From assembly GCA_044356555.1 (NCBI GenBank), contig JBIKWB010000003.1:62001-126000 (forward strand): DNA of 64,000 nucleotides. The letters run 5' to 3'. Position numbers and translations under genes: made by a program. The notes under the pieces are model-generated. The model saw only the letters and a program-made list of their open reading frames with translations, was not told where the DNA came from and ran no database searches. Shown here piece by piece: positions 9,435 through 17,951 of the stretch; position 1 is the stretch's first letter; each line of letters starts with the position of its first letter. The stretch comes from Tous-C4FEB sp044356555. Lineage in GTDB: Bacteria > Verrucomicrobiota > Verrucomicrobiia > Opitutales > Opitutaceae.

Positions 9435-9461
9435 GCCGCGGTGTTTTGCCGCGGCTTTTTT
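9435..9461 (+). terminator. Intrinsic terminator of the TonB receptor gene
   Basis: GCCGCGG at 9435-9441 pairs perfectly with CCGCGGC at 9449-9455 around a 7-base loop, followed by TTTTTT at 9456-9461. It lies 58 bp after the receptor stop and 16 bp before the convergent hsp20 stop. Confidence 0.85.
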
Positions 9462-9476
9462 GCGGGCAGACGGGAA

Positions 9477-9878
9477 TCAGTTCACCGCGATCTTGCGCGG
9501 CTTGAGCGCCTCGGTTTTCGGGAGCGAAAGCCTCAGCACGCCGTCGCGCAATTCCGCGACGACCTTATCGGCGGTGAAGGCATGGTCATGCGCCAGCAGC
9601 AGCTCGTAGGCGGAGTCGGCCGTCTCGCGATGGAGCGTCGTCCAACCGGTCGGTACCGCCGTGGACCGGCGACCGACCAAGCGCACGAGTCCGTCTTCGA
9701 TTGTGAGTTCGAGACCGTCCTTCGCGACGCCGGGCAACTGCACGACGACACCGAAGGCTTCGGGAGTTTCTTTGATTTCGAAAACCGGCTTCACCGTCTG
9801 CACCGGCGATTCGTTCGGATCGGATGCAGGGGCAGGATTGCGGCCAAGGGAGGGAAGGATAGAATTGAGCAGGCTCAT
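9477..9878 (-). CDS. Hsp20/alpha-crystallin small heat-shock protein (second of pair)
   Basis: 133 residues. After a short N-terminus (MSLLNSILPSLG) comes an alpha-crystallin domain: FEIKETPEAFGVVVQLPGVAKDGLELTIEDG, then GVLRLSLPKTEA near the end, the conserved A-x-x-x-G-x-L motif region in GVLRLSLPK form. Such proteins are ATP-independent holdases that bind unfolding proteins. ATG at 9878 is preferred over a start at 9926, which overlaps the stop of the upstream paralogue. The gene lies 47 bp downstream of the first hsp20 gene and is probably co-transcribed. It diverges from its neighbour in length and in the central loop. Confidence 0.92.
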   Translation of the reverse strand: MSLLNSILPSLGRNPAPASDPNESPVQTVKPVFEIKETPEAFGVVVQLPGVAKDGLELTIEDGLVRLVGRRSTAVPTGWTTLHRETADSAYELLLAHDHAFTADKVVAELRDGVLRLSLPKTEALKPRKIAVN

Positions 9879-9925
9879 GGGAGTTTGGAATTTTTGAATG
9901 GTTGGGCGTGGGTGAAGGCGGTGCA

Positions 9926-10381
9926 TTATTTCACCGCGACCGTGATCTTGGTGGGTTTGACCGCGACGAGCTTGGGCAACGTGACCGTAAGGACCCCGTG
10001 CTCGTTCGTGGCGGTGACCTTGTCGTTCTGCACCTCGTGAGTGATGCGGAGGGAGCGGTTCAGGCTGACCGATTGCTCCGTTTGGCCCTCGCTTGCCGGC
10101 GTCTTGCGGACCGCCGTGATGGTCAAGGTATCGGCGACCAGTTCGACCCCGATGTCAGCGCGGTTCACGCCGGGTAACTCGGCGCGGACGTAGATATTGT
10201 CGCCGTCCTCGTAGAGATCGACCGGGAAACGACCCGATGGGACCGGGGCAATCTCACCGAGCGCAGATTCAAACAAACGGTCGATTTCGGTCTCAAGGCC
10301 TGACCACGGCGAGCGTTGAAAGCTGCCGTAGGCCGGCACGAAGTTGCGGACACGGGGATAGGTATATCGGATGATTCTCAT
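9926..10381 (-). CDS. Hsp20/alpha-crystallin small heat-shock protein (first of pair)
   Basis: 151 residues. The N-terminal arm SGLETEIDRLFESAL leads into an alpha-crystallin domain starting FPVDLYEDGDNIYVRAELPGV. GVLTVTLPK and the final KPTKITVAV supply the C-terminal anchor. Likely a heat-inducible holdase. The ATG at 10381 was chosen because the protein then begins at the usual distance from the domain; an upstream in-frame start at 10453 would add a non-conserved leader. I searched the 286 bp upstream by eye for a CIRCE inverted repeat and saw none, so control is unknown. Confidence 0.93.
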   Translation of the reverse strand: MRIIRYTYPRVRNFVPAYGSFQRSPWSGLETEIDRLFESALGEIAPVPSGRFPVDLYEDGDNIYVRAELPGVNRADIGVELVADTLTITAVRKTPASEGQTEQSVSLNRSLRITHEVQNDKVTATNEHGVLTVTLPKLVAVKPTKITVAVK

Positions 10382-10667
10382 GGTAGTGGTTGGATTGATT
10401 TGAGCGTTTTCGTTTCCGGGCGGTGCGCCCTCGAAGCGCCGCACCATTCGCACATTCGATACCGGACTGCGCCGCCGCTATCTCTCAATCATACAGCGAT
10501 TTATTTCCCGCCGCCTTCGGACCGTGTGCGAAAATTGCGCGCCTGCGCCGTCGCACCCGAGCAAAATCGACCCGGCCCCGTGCAACACCGCTCTCGCTTC
10601 GGCCTTACCCGCGGAAAATTCGTGCCCCGCCGCCCAAACCGTGGTTCGTTTCGCGCACGCTTACACC

Positions 10668-11822
10668 ATGACCTTCGACTTCGAAACGCCCCACGTCCGC
10701 CTAGGCACCGATTCCCAGAAATGGCAAAAGTATGCCAGCCGCGACATCCTCCCGCTCTGGGTCGCGGACATGGACTTCAAATCGTCGCCCTCAATTTTGG
10801 CCGCGCTGCACGCCCGCGTCGACGAAGGTATCTTCGGCTACGCCCGCCCGGTGAAGTCCACCGTCGATGCCGTCGTCGATGCCTGCGCCCGCAACTATGG
10901 CTGGCAAATCGACGGCTCGTGGATCGTCTGGTTGCCGGGGCTCGTTTGCGGGCTCAACGTCACCGCCCAAGCCTTCGCCCAAAGCGGCGATGCCGTGCTC
11001 ACACTCACGCCGGTCTACCCCCCGTTCATGAGCGCACCGAAAAATTCCGCGCGCGTATCCACACAAGCCCCCTTTGTTTTCTTCGCGGGCCGCTGGGAAA
11101 TCGACTGGGCCGCACTTGAACGCGCCGTCACGCCGCGCACCAAACTTTTCTACCTTTGCAATCCGCACAACCCCCTCGCCCGCGTCTGGCGCCGCGACGA
11201 ACTCACGCACCTCGCCGAGTTTTGCGAACGCCACAACCTCGTGCTCTGCGCCGACGAGATCCACTGCGACCTCATCCTTGATCCGACGCTGCCCCATCTT
11301 CCCGCCGCCTCGCTCTCACCCGCACTCGCCGCGCGCACGCTCACACTCATGGCGCCGAGCAAGACCTACAATGTCCCCGGCCTCGGCACCTCCTTTGCAA
11401 TCATCAGTGACCCGACGTTGCGCGCCCAATTTGTGCGCGCCACCGCCGGCATTGTGGCCGAAGTCACTTGCCTCGGTTTCACCGCCTGCGAAGCCGCCTA
11501 TCGGGACAGCGAGCCATGGCGCCAGGCCTTACTCACCACGCTACGCGGCCATCGCGATTTCCTCCTCGATTTCATCGCGCGTGAACTTCCCGGCATCCGC
11601 GTCGAAGCGCCCATCGAGGCCACTTATCTCGCTTGGCTCAACGTGACCGATCTCGGCCTCGCCGATCCCATCGCACACTTTGAAAAACACGGGGTCGGCC
11701 TGAGCGACGGCACGTATTTCGGCGCCCCGCAGGGCCACTACATGCGCCTAAATTTCGGCTGCACCCGCGCCACGCTCACCGAGGCGCTTCGACGCATGAA
11801 GACCGCCATCGCCGACCGTTAA
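10668..11822 (+). CDS. PatB/MalY-type PLP-dependent aminotransferase / cystathionine beta-lyase
   Basis: 384 residues, fold-type I PLP enzyme. DILPLWVADMDFKSSP at ~26-41 is a signature of the MalY/PatB group, which cleaves carbon-sulfur bonds in cystathionine or transaminates. Asp196 in CADEIHCDL and the Schiff-base Lys232 in APSKTYNVPGL are in the expected places. The usual NPHNPxGR motif reads NPHNPLARVW, with Ala replacing Gly. ATG at 10668 is chosen because it sits right before the conserved FDFETPHVRLGTDSQKW start. It stands alone between the hsp20 pair (divergent) and the dihydrouridine synthase gene. Confidence 0.92.
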   Translation: MTFDFETPHVRLGTDSQKWQKYASRDILPLWVADMDFKSSPSILAALHARVDEGIFGYARPVKSTVDAVVDACARNYGWQIDGSWIVWLPGLVCGLNVTAQAFAQSGDAVLTLTPVYPPFMSAPKNSARVSTQAPFVFFAGRWEIDWAALERAVTPRTKLFYLCNPHNPLARVWRRDELTHLAEFCERHNLVLCADEIHCDLILDPTLPHLPAASLSPALAARTLTLMAPSKTYNVPGLGTSFAIISDPTLRAQFVRATAGIVAEVTCLGFTACEAAYRDSEPWRQALLTTLRGHRDFLLDFIARELPGIRVEAPIEATYLAWLNVTDLGLADPIAHFEKHGVGLSDGTYFGAPQGHYMRLNFGCTRATLTEALRRMKTAIADR

Positions 11823-12071
11823 CTCGCCCCGGGCCTCGGTGCCCTTCTTCAACGTCCCGTTCTCAACCGAGCCAAATATCTCGTAATGCGTGGCACGGGA
11901 TTCGCGGCCGATCTCTCTGATTTATCGGCTGCACGCACCCGACGGAGCGCCCCCGTATCACCCTAGATCTTGCCGGTTTGGTTATATCTCGTTTGGCCGG
12001 CATCTCCGGGCCTGTGACACCGCCTTGGGAGTTGCGGGGTCAACGACGGCAAACCACGTTCGAGGCCGTCC

Positions 12072-13184
12072 ATGCGCATCGGGCCTTACCAGCTTTCATC
12101 GAATCTGTTTCTCTCGCCACTCGCGGGTTATACCAACCTGCCCATGCGACTCACCGTGCGTGAACTCGGCGGACTCGGCTGGGCCACCACCGATTTGGTC
12201 AACGCCCGCTCACTGATCGAGCGCAACCGCGTCGCCCTCCAACTCGTCGCCTCGTCACCCGAAGACCGACCGCTGGCGATTCAACTTTTTGGGAGCGTGC
12301 CCGAAGAGATGCGCGACGCGGCCGTGATCTGCCAGGAACTCGGAGCCCAGTCGGTCGACATCAACATGGGCTGCCCGGTGAAGAAGGTCGTCAATATCGG
12401 CGGCGGTTCCGCCATGATGACCGAGCTCGATAAGACCGCCTCACTCGTCCGCGGCATGATTGCCGCCGTGAAGATTCCCGTCACGGCCAAGATGCGCCTC
12501 GGCTGGGACGACGACAATCTCACCGCGCCCGACCTCGCGCGAGTGCTCGAGGACGTGGGGGTCGCCGCGATCTTCGTCCACGGCCGCACCCGGGCGCAGG
12601 GTTTTTCCGGCACGGTCAATCTCGCCGGCATCCGCAGCGTGGTGGAAGCCGTCAAAAGCATTCCCGTCATCGGTAATGGTGACGTGACGACTCCCGCAGC
12701 CGCCCAACACATGTTTGCCGAAACGGGCTGCACCGGGGTGAGCATCGGCCGCGGCGCATTCTACGATCCTTGGATTTTCCGGCGGACCGAACATCTGTTG
12801 CGGACCGGCGAACTCTTGCCCGAGGCGACGTTTGCCGAGCGGATCCGGGTGCTGCGCCGCCATTTCGAACGGTACATCGAGTTTTACGGCGAGGACCATG
12901 GCGCGCGGCTTTTTCGCAAAGTCGCCCCGTGGTATGCGAAGCGTTTCGGGCCTTCAAAACTGTTCAAGCAGCGCATCGTTTCCATCACCTCGCGGGCGGA
13001 TTTTGAGGCCGCGCTCACCGAATACATCACGTGGCGTGCGCCCTTCTGTGACGAACACGGCGAGTCGCTGCCGAAGTATTCTCCCGCGCCGATGGTCGCG
13101 TCCTTCATGCGCGATCCGGCTGATGCCGAAGTGTTCTCGCGCGAGTCGATCCCGGTGCCCAAGGGCCCGGTTGACACGTGGTGA
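12072..13184 (+). CDS. tRNA-dihydrouridine synthase (Dus family)
   Basis: 370 residues. The FMN-binding TIM barrel begins LFLSPLAGYTNLPMR. The catalytic cysteine is Cys101 in DINMGCPVKKV, and MRLGWDDD, FVHGRTRAQGFSG and VIGNGDV complete the Dus pattern. It reduces uridines in the D-loop of tRNAs using NADPH. The overall form is closest to DusB-type bacterial enzymes, but I cannot assign the target base. The 249 bp upstream hold no other gene that I can support. Confidence 0.94.
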   Translation: MRIGPYQLSSNLFLSPLAGYTNLPMRLTVRELGGLGWATTDLVNARSLIERNRVALQLVASSPEDRPLAIQLFGSVPEEMRDAAVICQELGAQSVDINMGCPVKKVVNIGGGSAMMTELDKTASLVRGMIAAVKIPVTAKMRLGWDDDNLTAPDLARVLEDVGVAAIFVHGRTRAQGFSGTVNLAGIRSVVEAVKSIPVIGNGDVTTPAAAQHMFAETGCTGVSIGRGAFYDPWIFRRTEHLLRTGELLPEATFAERIRVLRRHFERYIEFYGEDHGARLFRKVAPWYAKRFGPSKLFKQRIVSITSRADFEAALTEYITWRAPFCDEHGESLPKYSPAPMVASFMRDPADAEVFSRESIPVPKGPVDTW

Positions 13185-13264
13185 AACGCGCCGCGCCCGG
13201 TCACGCGGCGCACCCCTGACGGCGCGGGATTGCGCGCTACCCCGCGCGGCGTAATCGTTTTTCC

Positions 13265-13945
13265 ATGCCCACCGTCAGTCACTTCTGGGAACTCATTCTC
13301 GGCACGATCATCGCGTTGATCCCGATGATCAACCCGCTTGCCTCGGCCCCGACGTTTCTCGCCATCACCGAGGGCGATACGCACGAACGGCGTCTACAGC
13401 AGCTGCGAATGGCGTGCGTTTACATGGTCGCGGTCCTCGTGAGTTTTCTGATCGGCGGTACGTTCATCATGGGGTTTTTCGGCATCTCGATCCCGGGCCT
13501 GCGGATCGCAGGCGGGTTGCTCGTCGCCGGCATCGGCTCGACCATGCTCATGGCGGCGCCCCGCGAGGTCTTCACGGACGATGCCGCCCAACAGGCCGCG
13601 CGGGCGAAGCGCGACGTCTCGTTCTCCCCGCTCGCGATGCCAATGCTCAGCGGCCCGGGCGCTATCGCCGTCACCATCGGCTTTACCTCGCTCGCGACAG
13701 GTTGGCTCGACTACGTCGCGATCATACTCGGTATTCTAATCGTGGCGGCGATCACCTACTACACCCTGCGGCTTTCCGAACGCGTCGTGGTGGTGATCGG
13801 GACCAACGGCATGAATGCACTTTCAAAAGTCATGGGCTTTTTGATTCTATGCATCGGCATCCAGTTCGTCGTGAACGGAGTCGTGGGCATCGCGACCGAC
13901 CCGGCCTTGCTGCGGGGCATCCGAGACGCCCTGCAGCCCCGTTGA
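13265..13945 (+). CDS. MarC-family integral membrane protein
   Basis: 226 residues with six predicted membrane helices. The start FWELILGTIIALIPMINPLASAPTFLAIT and the middle FSPLAMPMLSGPGAIAVTIG are the two related halves of the MarC (NAAT) family. Once linked to multiple antibiotic resistance, the family has no firmly established substrate. The gene lies 80 bp after dus on the same strand and converges with the KLKP-motif protein gene (25 bp between stops). Confidence 0.92.
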   Translation: MPTVSHFWELILGTIIALIPMINPLASAPTFLAITEGDTHERRLQQLRMACVYMVAVLVSFLIGGTFIMGFFGISIPGLRIAGGLLVAGIGSTMLMAAPREVFTDDAAQQAARAKRDVSFSPLAMPMLSGPGAIAVTIGFTSLATGWLDYVAIILGILIVAAITYYTLRLSERVVVVIGTNGMNALSKVMGFLILCIGIQFVVNGVVGIATDPALLRGIRDALQPR

Positions 13946-13970
13946 GCGCCCGCCCCGCACGCAGTCCGAT

Positions 13971-15299
13971 TCAGTATCGCTTGGAGACTCTCGCTCCGGA
14001 GCGATCCACGAAGTTCAGGATACGATTCTCGGCATCGATTCCTTCGAACGAAATCTCCAAGCCTTCATCGAGCATCTGCCCCACCCGAATGAGCCGCCCG
14101 TTGATCAAGGCGCGCGGAGGCGAGCCCTGATATACACCGGTGACTTTCGCGTCGGTCACGATGTAGCGAAAAGCCGCACTCGCCTCTTTGCTGGCTTGAA
14201 TCTCGGTCGTCACGCTCACTCCCGGCGCAATCGCGGCCGATGAAAAAAAACTGCTCAAAGCCGGGCCCGGGCGGCCAACCAAATCTCCCGACTGGGGCGT
14301 GCCCAACGCAGGCGAGCCGGAGGGATCGCGTCCATCCATAATCGCATCGATGCCCGCCTGTACGTTGCCGCGGCGACCCGCCACCGCTTCTTGCGCGCTT
14401 TCGATTAGCTTGCCCGGAGCGGAGACGGGCGCGTCCAGCGTTTTCGACGGCGTCGGGCCGGTGGTCTTCTCCGCCGTCGCGGTCGCGGGGCTCTTAACCA
14501 CAACCTTTGGTCTCGGCTTTGGCGGCGGCGGAGGCTCTTCGCTAAAATGCTGAAACGTCAAAATTGCTACTCCGCCCGCCAAACCAAGCAGCACCAGACC
14601 GCCCACCAACGTGACGAGCCCGCCCTTTTTCCGTCGGCGCGGAGGAGCAACGACAATCTCGGCCGCTGCGGCCTCGTCGCTGGCGACAGCGATTTGGGGA
14701 GCTCGGATATGAATGGGAACCGGCGGGCGTGGACCGGCACCGAGCGGCGGTGCCATAACCGGGAACGGAGGTGCCGACTCCGGCGTTGAGGCCGCAATTT
14801 CTACCGCCGGCGCTTCGGGCTCAAGTTGGGGGGGCACCGGGGCCCCTCCGGAGGGTTTTGGCTTCAGCTTAAACTTTGGCACCTCGCCGTCGCTCACCGC
14901 TGCGGAACCGACACCCGCCGGAAACGACGGGAGCGAAGGCGGGCGCAACGCATCGGAATCTACCGTCAGTTCCGGGGCGGCAGGTGGAGGACTCTCCGGT
15001 CCGGCGACCTGAACCGCTCGCGGGCGGAGTTTGATCACAGGAACTGCTTCTTCGGAATCGAGCATCGGATCCGCCGGCGGCGTTGGCAGACCGGGACTGG
15101 TAGCACCCGCAGCTGAAGCCGAAGCTAGCGGGTTCATCGTAAGCTCGGATGCGAGCTTGGGCTTAAGTCTAAAGCGCGGCGCGTCTCCTGCGGGGCTAGA
15201 GGCGTTAAGGGCGGACGCCACCGGCGGTACCACGGCTCCATCGGCCGTAGCTACGGGTAAACGCGGCTTTAATTTTAGCGGGTGCGTCTCCTCACTCAT
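13971..15299 (-). CDS. Single-pass membrane protein with four KLKP-type motifs (unknown function)
   Basis: 442 residues, not recognised as a named family. The cytosolic N-terminal half is low in complexity (Ala/Pro) but carries four short basic motifs: LKLKPRL (8-14), RFRLKPKL (42-49), IKLRPRA (89-95) and KFKLKPKP (142-149). A single membrane helix lies at about 227-248, preceded by RRRKK, so the N-terminus is inside. A Pro-rich outer linker follows. A compact C-terminal domain (~375-442, with ALINGRLIRVGQMLDEG) vaguely resembles the C-terminal domain of GspB/PulB-like secretion proteins. ATG at 15299 is preferred over 15374 because it begins directly before the first motif. Divergent from a small lipoprotein gene 98 bp away. 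Confidence 0.85.
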   Translation of the reverse strand: MSEETHPLKLKPRLPVATADGAVVPPVASALNASSPAGDAPRFRLKPKLASELTMNPLASASAAGATSPGLPTPPADPMLDSEEAVPVIKLRPRAVQVAGPESPPPAAPELTVDSDALRPPSLPSFPAGVGSAAVSDGEVPKFKLKPKPSGGAPVPPQLEPEAPAVEIAASTPESAPPFPVMAPPLGAGPRPPVPIHIRAPQIAVASDEAAAAEIVVAPPRRRKKGGLVTLVGGLVLLGLAGGVAILTFQHFSEEPPPPPKPRPKVVVKSPATATAEKTTGPTPSKTLDAPVSAPGKLIESAQEAVAGRRGNVQAGIDAIMDGRDPSGSPALGTPQSGDLVGRPGPALSSFFSSAAIAPGVSVTTEIQASKEASAAFRYIVTDAKVTGVYQGSPPRALINGRLIRVGQMLDEGLEISFEGIDAENRILNFVDRSGARVSKRY

Positions 15300-15397
15300 G
15301 ACCCTGATAGAAACGAATTCCTCGCCACACGAAACCAAAAAGATTCCCTCGCGGTCCAATTCGGCCTGAACCACGTTGGAAATCCGCTGAAACTACC

Positions 15398-15655
15398 ATG
15401 ATCCGTCCCTTATCGCTCCTATTCGCCTTCATTTGCCTCCAACTGACCGCCGGTTGCCTGGGATCGCGCAAAAATCCGAAGCCCAAGGAAAACCAAGCTA
15501 TCGCCGCCGAGCTCGAAGAGAGCTTCCGCCAACGCTGGATAGAAAAGCGGGCCGGTGAATTGACCGCCAAAGGCGTCGCTGCCGACCTCGCCCGCACGCA
15601 GGCGTTTGAAGAATTTAAGGTGAAGTTCAACTTCCCCGAGCCCAAGAAAAAGTGA
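15398..15655 (+). CDS. Small lipoprotein
   Basis: 85 residues. The signal peptide ends in the lipobox LTAGC (Cys20). The mature part is a short charged helix (AAELEESFRQRWIEKRAGEL) with a Lys-rich end, PEPKKK. No family recognised. It starts 98 bp from the divergently transcribed KLKP-motif gene, so the two may share a control region and perhaps an envelope role; that is inference. Confidence 0.8.
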   Translation: MIRPLSLLFAFICLQLTAGCLGSRKNPKPKENQAIAAELEESFRQRWIEKRAGELTAKGVAADLARTQAFEEFKVKFNFPEPKKK

Positions 15656-15722
15656 TGCACGGAGGCGTGCGCCCGGTTTTTTCCAGACAGGTCCGCTCGG
15701 TTCGGGGCCGGGCCAAGGTCGG

Positions 15723-16643
15723 ATGAAGTCGGCCCCAAGTCCCGCCGAGGCCACGCGCGGTGCGCTGGCCGCTGCGGTGGGTTATCTCGCTTGGGGTCTG
15801 GTGCCGCTCTATTGGCATCAACTGGCTTCGGTCTCCGCGACCGAGTTGGTCGCACACCGGCTGGTCTGGTCACTGGTCTTGGTCGCGGCCGTGCTGTGGT
15901 GGCGAGGCGGGTTCGGCGAAGTCCGGGCGGCACTCGTCCCCGGCCGAAGTCTGGCGATCAACCTGTTGAGCAGCCTGCTGCTCACGGGCAATTGGTTGGT
16001 TTACGTCTGGGGCGTGAACCACGGCCATGTCATCGAATGCAGCCTGGGTTACTTCCTCGTGCCGCTGCTGAACGTCGCTCTCGGCCGTTGGGTGCTGCAT
16101 GAGCAGCTGCGGCCGGCCCAAGTTATCGCAATCGGTTTGGCCGTTCTCGGCGTCGCCATCCAAGTCTGGCAGGTCGGCCACCTCCCATGGATCGCGCTGG
16201 CGCTCGCCGTAACCTTCGGCGGCTACGGGTTGCTGCGCAAACGCTCCCCGCTCGGTCCGCTCACCGGCTTGGCCGTCGAGACCACGTTGCTCGCGCCGGC
16301 CGCCGCCGCGTTTCTGGTGTGGCACGAATTCAAAAACGGCGGCGCCCTCGGCCATGCGGGCGTCGCCGTTCAAGCCCTTGTGCTCGGCACCGGCGTGGTG
16401 ACGGCGATCCCCCTGTTGCTCTTTGCCTTTGGCGCGCGCCGCATCCGTCTGACCAGCTTGGGCCTGCTCCAATACATCGCGCCTACCGTGCAATTCATTT
16501 TGGGCCTCGCGGTCTTCCATGAGCCATTCGCCCGCGACCGGTTGCTGGCATTTGCGGTCATCTGGGCCGGGCTGGTACTTTACACCGTAGATAATCTCCG
16601 CGCCCAACGCGCCAGAGCGGGCTCGACGCCGCTTCAGCGATAA
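15723..16643 (+). CDS. rarD: RarD-type EamA-family transporter
   Basis: 306 residues with about ten membrane helices. The opening GYLAWGLVPLYWHQLASVSATELVAHRLVWSL strongly matches RarD (protein associated with chloramphenicol sensitivity), where Trp-Gly and His-Arg residues in the first two helices are conserved. ALEMIG-like repeats are replaced by LGLLQYIAPTVQFILGL near the end, the usual EamA closing motif. It would export or import a small metabolite; the substrate is unknown. ATG at 15723 lies 67 bp after the small lipoprotein gene. Confidence 0.92.
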   Translation: MKSAPSPAEATRGALAAAVGYLAWGLVPLYWHQLASVSATELVAHRLVWSLVLVAAVLWWRGGFGEVRAALVPGRSLAINLLSSLLLTGNWLVYVWGVNHGHVIECSLGYFLVPLLNVALGRWVLHEQLRPAQVIAIGLAVLGVAIQVWQVGHLPWIALALAVTFGGYGLLRKRSPLGPLTGLAVETTLLAPAAAAFLVWHEFKNGGALGHAGVAVQALVLGTGVVTAIPLLLFAFGARRIRLTSLGLLQYIAPTVQFILGLAVFHEPFARDRLLAFAVIWAGLVLYTVDNLRAQRARAGSTPLQR

Positions 16644-16663
16644 ATTCGACTCCCATCACTCCC

Positions 16664-17443
16664 ATGAAAAACCTCCGCCCCCTGCTATCTTCGTTGCTCT
16701 GCGCCGTACTCCTTCCTTTCGCCGCCGCCCAAACGGCTACCGCCCCCTCTGCCACTCCGACCAAAGCCGACCCATCGGCCGCGATCGAGAAAAAGGACAC
16801 CACCGGTGCTTTTCGCAAAGCCCACGAATCGTTCTTGGCCCGGGGCAAAGCCGGCCCGATCGGCGTGCTCTTCATTGGCGATTCCATCACGGCCGGTTGG
16901 ACCAAAGCGCCGCACATCTGGGAGCACTACTACGGGAAATTCCAACCCGCCAATTTCGGGATCGGCGGCGACCGCACGCAGCACGTCATTTGGCGGATTG
17001 AAAACGGCGAACTCGAAGGGCTCCGACCCAAGGTTACCGTCCTGATGATCGGCACCAATAATTCCGCCAACGACACCGCCGCGGAGATCACCGCCGCCAA
17101 CACCAAAATTATCGGCCTGATCCGCACCAAAATGCCCGCGACCAAGGTTCTCCTGCTCGCCATCTTCCCCCGTGGCGCCCGCAAAGATGCCGACGGCAAC
17201 CTGACCGCGGTCGCCGTGGCGGATGCGGAGAAACGCACGGCGGTGATCAACGCCGTCAATGCCGATCTCGCCAAGCTCGACGACGGTGTGAGCGTGCGCT
17301 TTCTCGATATCGCGAAAGTGTTTTACGGGCAGGACGGCAAAATTCCCCACGCCATCATGCCCGACCAGCTGCACCCCAACGCCGCCGGTTACCAACTCTG
17401 GGCCGACGCGATGAAACCGTTGCTCGCTGAAATGCTCAAGTGA
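16664..17443 (+). CDS. Secreted SGNH/GDSL-type esterase
   Basis: 259 residues with a signal peptide (MKNLRPLLSSLLCAVLLPF, cleavage near AAAQT). Block I is FIGDSITAGW with Ser74 as nucleophile, block II is FGIGGDRTQHV (~98-108), block III is GTNNSAND (130-137), and the catalytic dyad of block V is Asp234/His237 in DQLHPNA. This pattern fits the subgroup related to platelet-activating-factor acetylhydrolase, common in Verrucomicrobiota, where it removes acetyl or other esters from glycans. It lies 20 bp after rarD. Confidence 0.93.
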   Translation: MKNLRPLLSSLLCAVLLPFAAAQTATAPSATPTKADPSAAIEKKDTTGAFRKAHESFLARGKAGPIGVLFIGDSITAGWTKAPHIWEHYYGKFQPANFGIGGDRTQHVIWRIENGELEGLRPKVTVLMIGTNNSANDTAAEITAANTKIIGLIRTKMPATKVLLLAIFPRGARKDADGNLTAVAVADAEKRTAVINAVNADLAKLDDGVSVRFLDIAKVFYGQDGKIPHAIMPDQLHPNAAGYQLWADAMKPLLAEMLK

Positions 17444-17447
17444 GCCC

Positions 17448-17470
17448 CGGGCTCCGCCAGAGCGAGCCCG
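17448..17470. terminator. Hairpin between convergent genes
   Basis: CGGGCTC at 17448-17454 pairs with GAGCCCG at 17464-17470. It sits between the convergent SGNH hydrolase and FKBP stops. There is no T-run, so it is a weak terminator candidate only. Confidence 0.4.
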
Positions 17471-17474
17471 CCGG

Positions 17475-17951
17475 TCAATCGGGCTTGATTTCCAAGAGCT
17501 CGACCACGAACACCAACGTGGCATTGCGACCGATCTTCGGCTGCTGACCGCGGGTGCCATAAGCCAGCTCGGGCGGAATGATCACGAGGCGTTTCTCGCC
17601 GACGCGCATCAGTTGCAGAATCTGGTCCCAGCCTTGGATGACTTGGTCGCGCCCCACGCGGAAAACAAACGGCTTCGACTTGTCCAAGTTCTCATCGAAC
17701 GTGACCCCGGAAAGCAGCTTGCCGGTGTAGAGCACCGCCACGTTGTTGCCGGGCTTTGGCTGCGCGCCGCTGCCAGCCTGCAAAATCACGTAGCGAATCC
17801 CCGTGTTGGTCTTCTTCGCCTCGGGCCAAGTCTTCTCCACGTAGACGAGATCCTCGGCGGGAATCTTCTCGCGCTGCGCCAGCAGCGCCGGGGTGACGAA
17901 AAACAAAGTCGCAGTCGCAAGGATCCAAGGGTGGAGGAAACGGCAGTTCAT
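17475..17951 (-). CDS. Exported FKBP-type peptidyl-prolyl isomerase
   Basis: 158 residues. The signal peptide runs to about residue 25 (cleavage near LLAQ). The FKBP domain shows NNVAVLYTGKLLSGVTFDEN, VIQGWDQILQLMRVGEKRLVIIPPELAYG and a closing LVFVVELLEI. It catalyses proline isomerisation in the folding of exported proteins. A long spacer before the domain (KIPAEDLVYVEKTWPEAKKTN) is unusual. The start codon overlaps the stop of the uracil-DNA glycosylase gene by 4 bp (ATGA), so the two are translationally coupled although their roles differ. Confidence 0.94.
   Translation of the reverse strand: MNCRFLHPWILATATLFFVTPALLAQREKIPAEDLVYVEKTWPEAKKTNTGIRYVILQAGSGAQPKPGNNVAVLYTGKLLSGVTFDENLDKSKPFVFRVGRDQVIQGWDQILQLMRVGEKRLVIIPPELAYGTRGQQPKIGRNATLVFVVELLEIKPD

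Noticed and set aside
11823..12071. Possible tRNA or small RNA gene before the dihydrouridine synthase gene
   Set aside because: I could not fold a cloverleaf or find CCA, T-loop or anticodon features; nothing supports an RNA gene.
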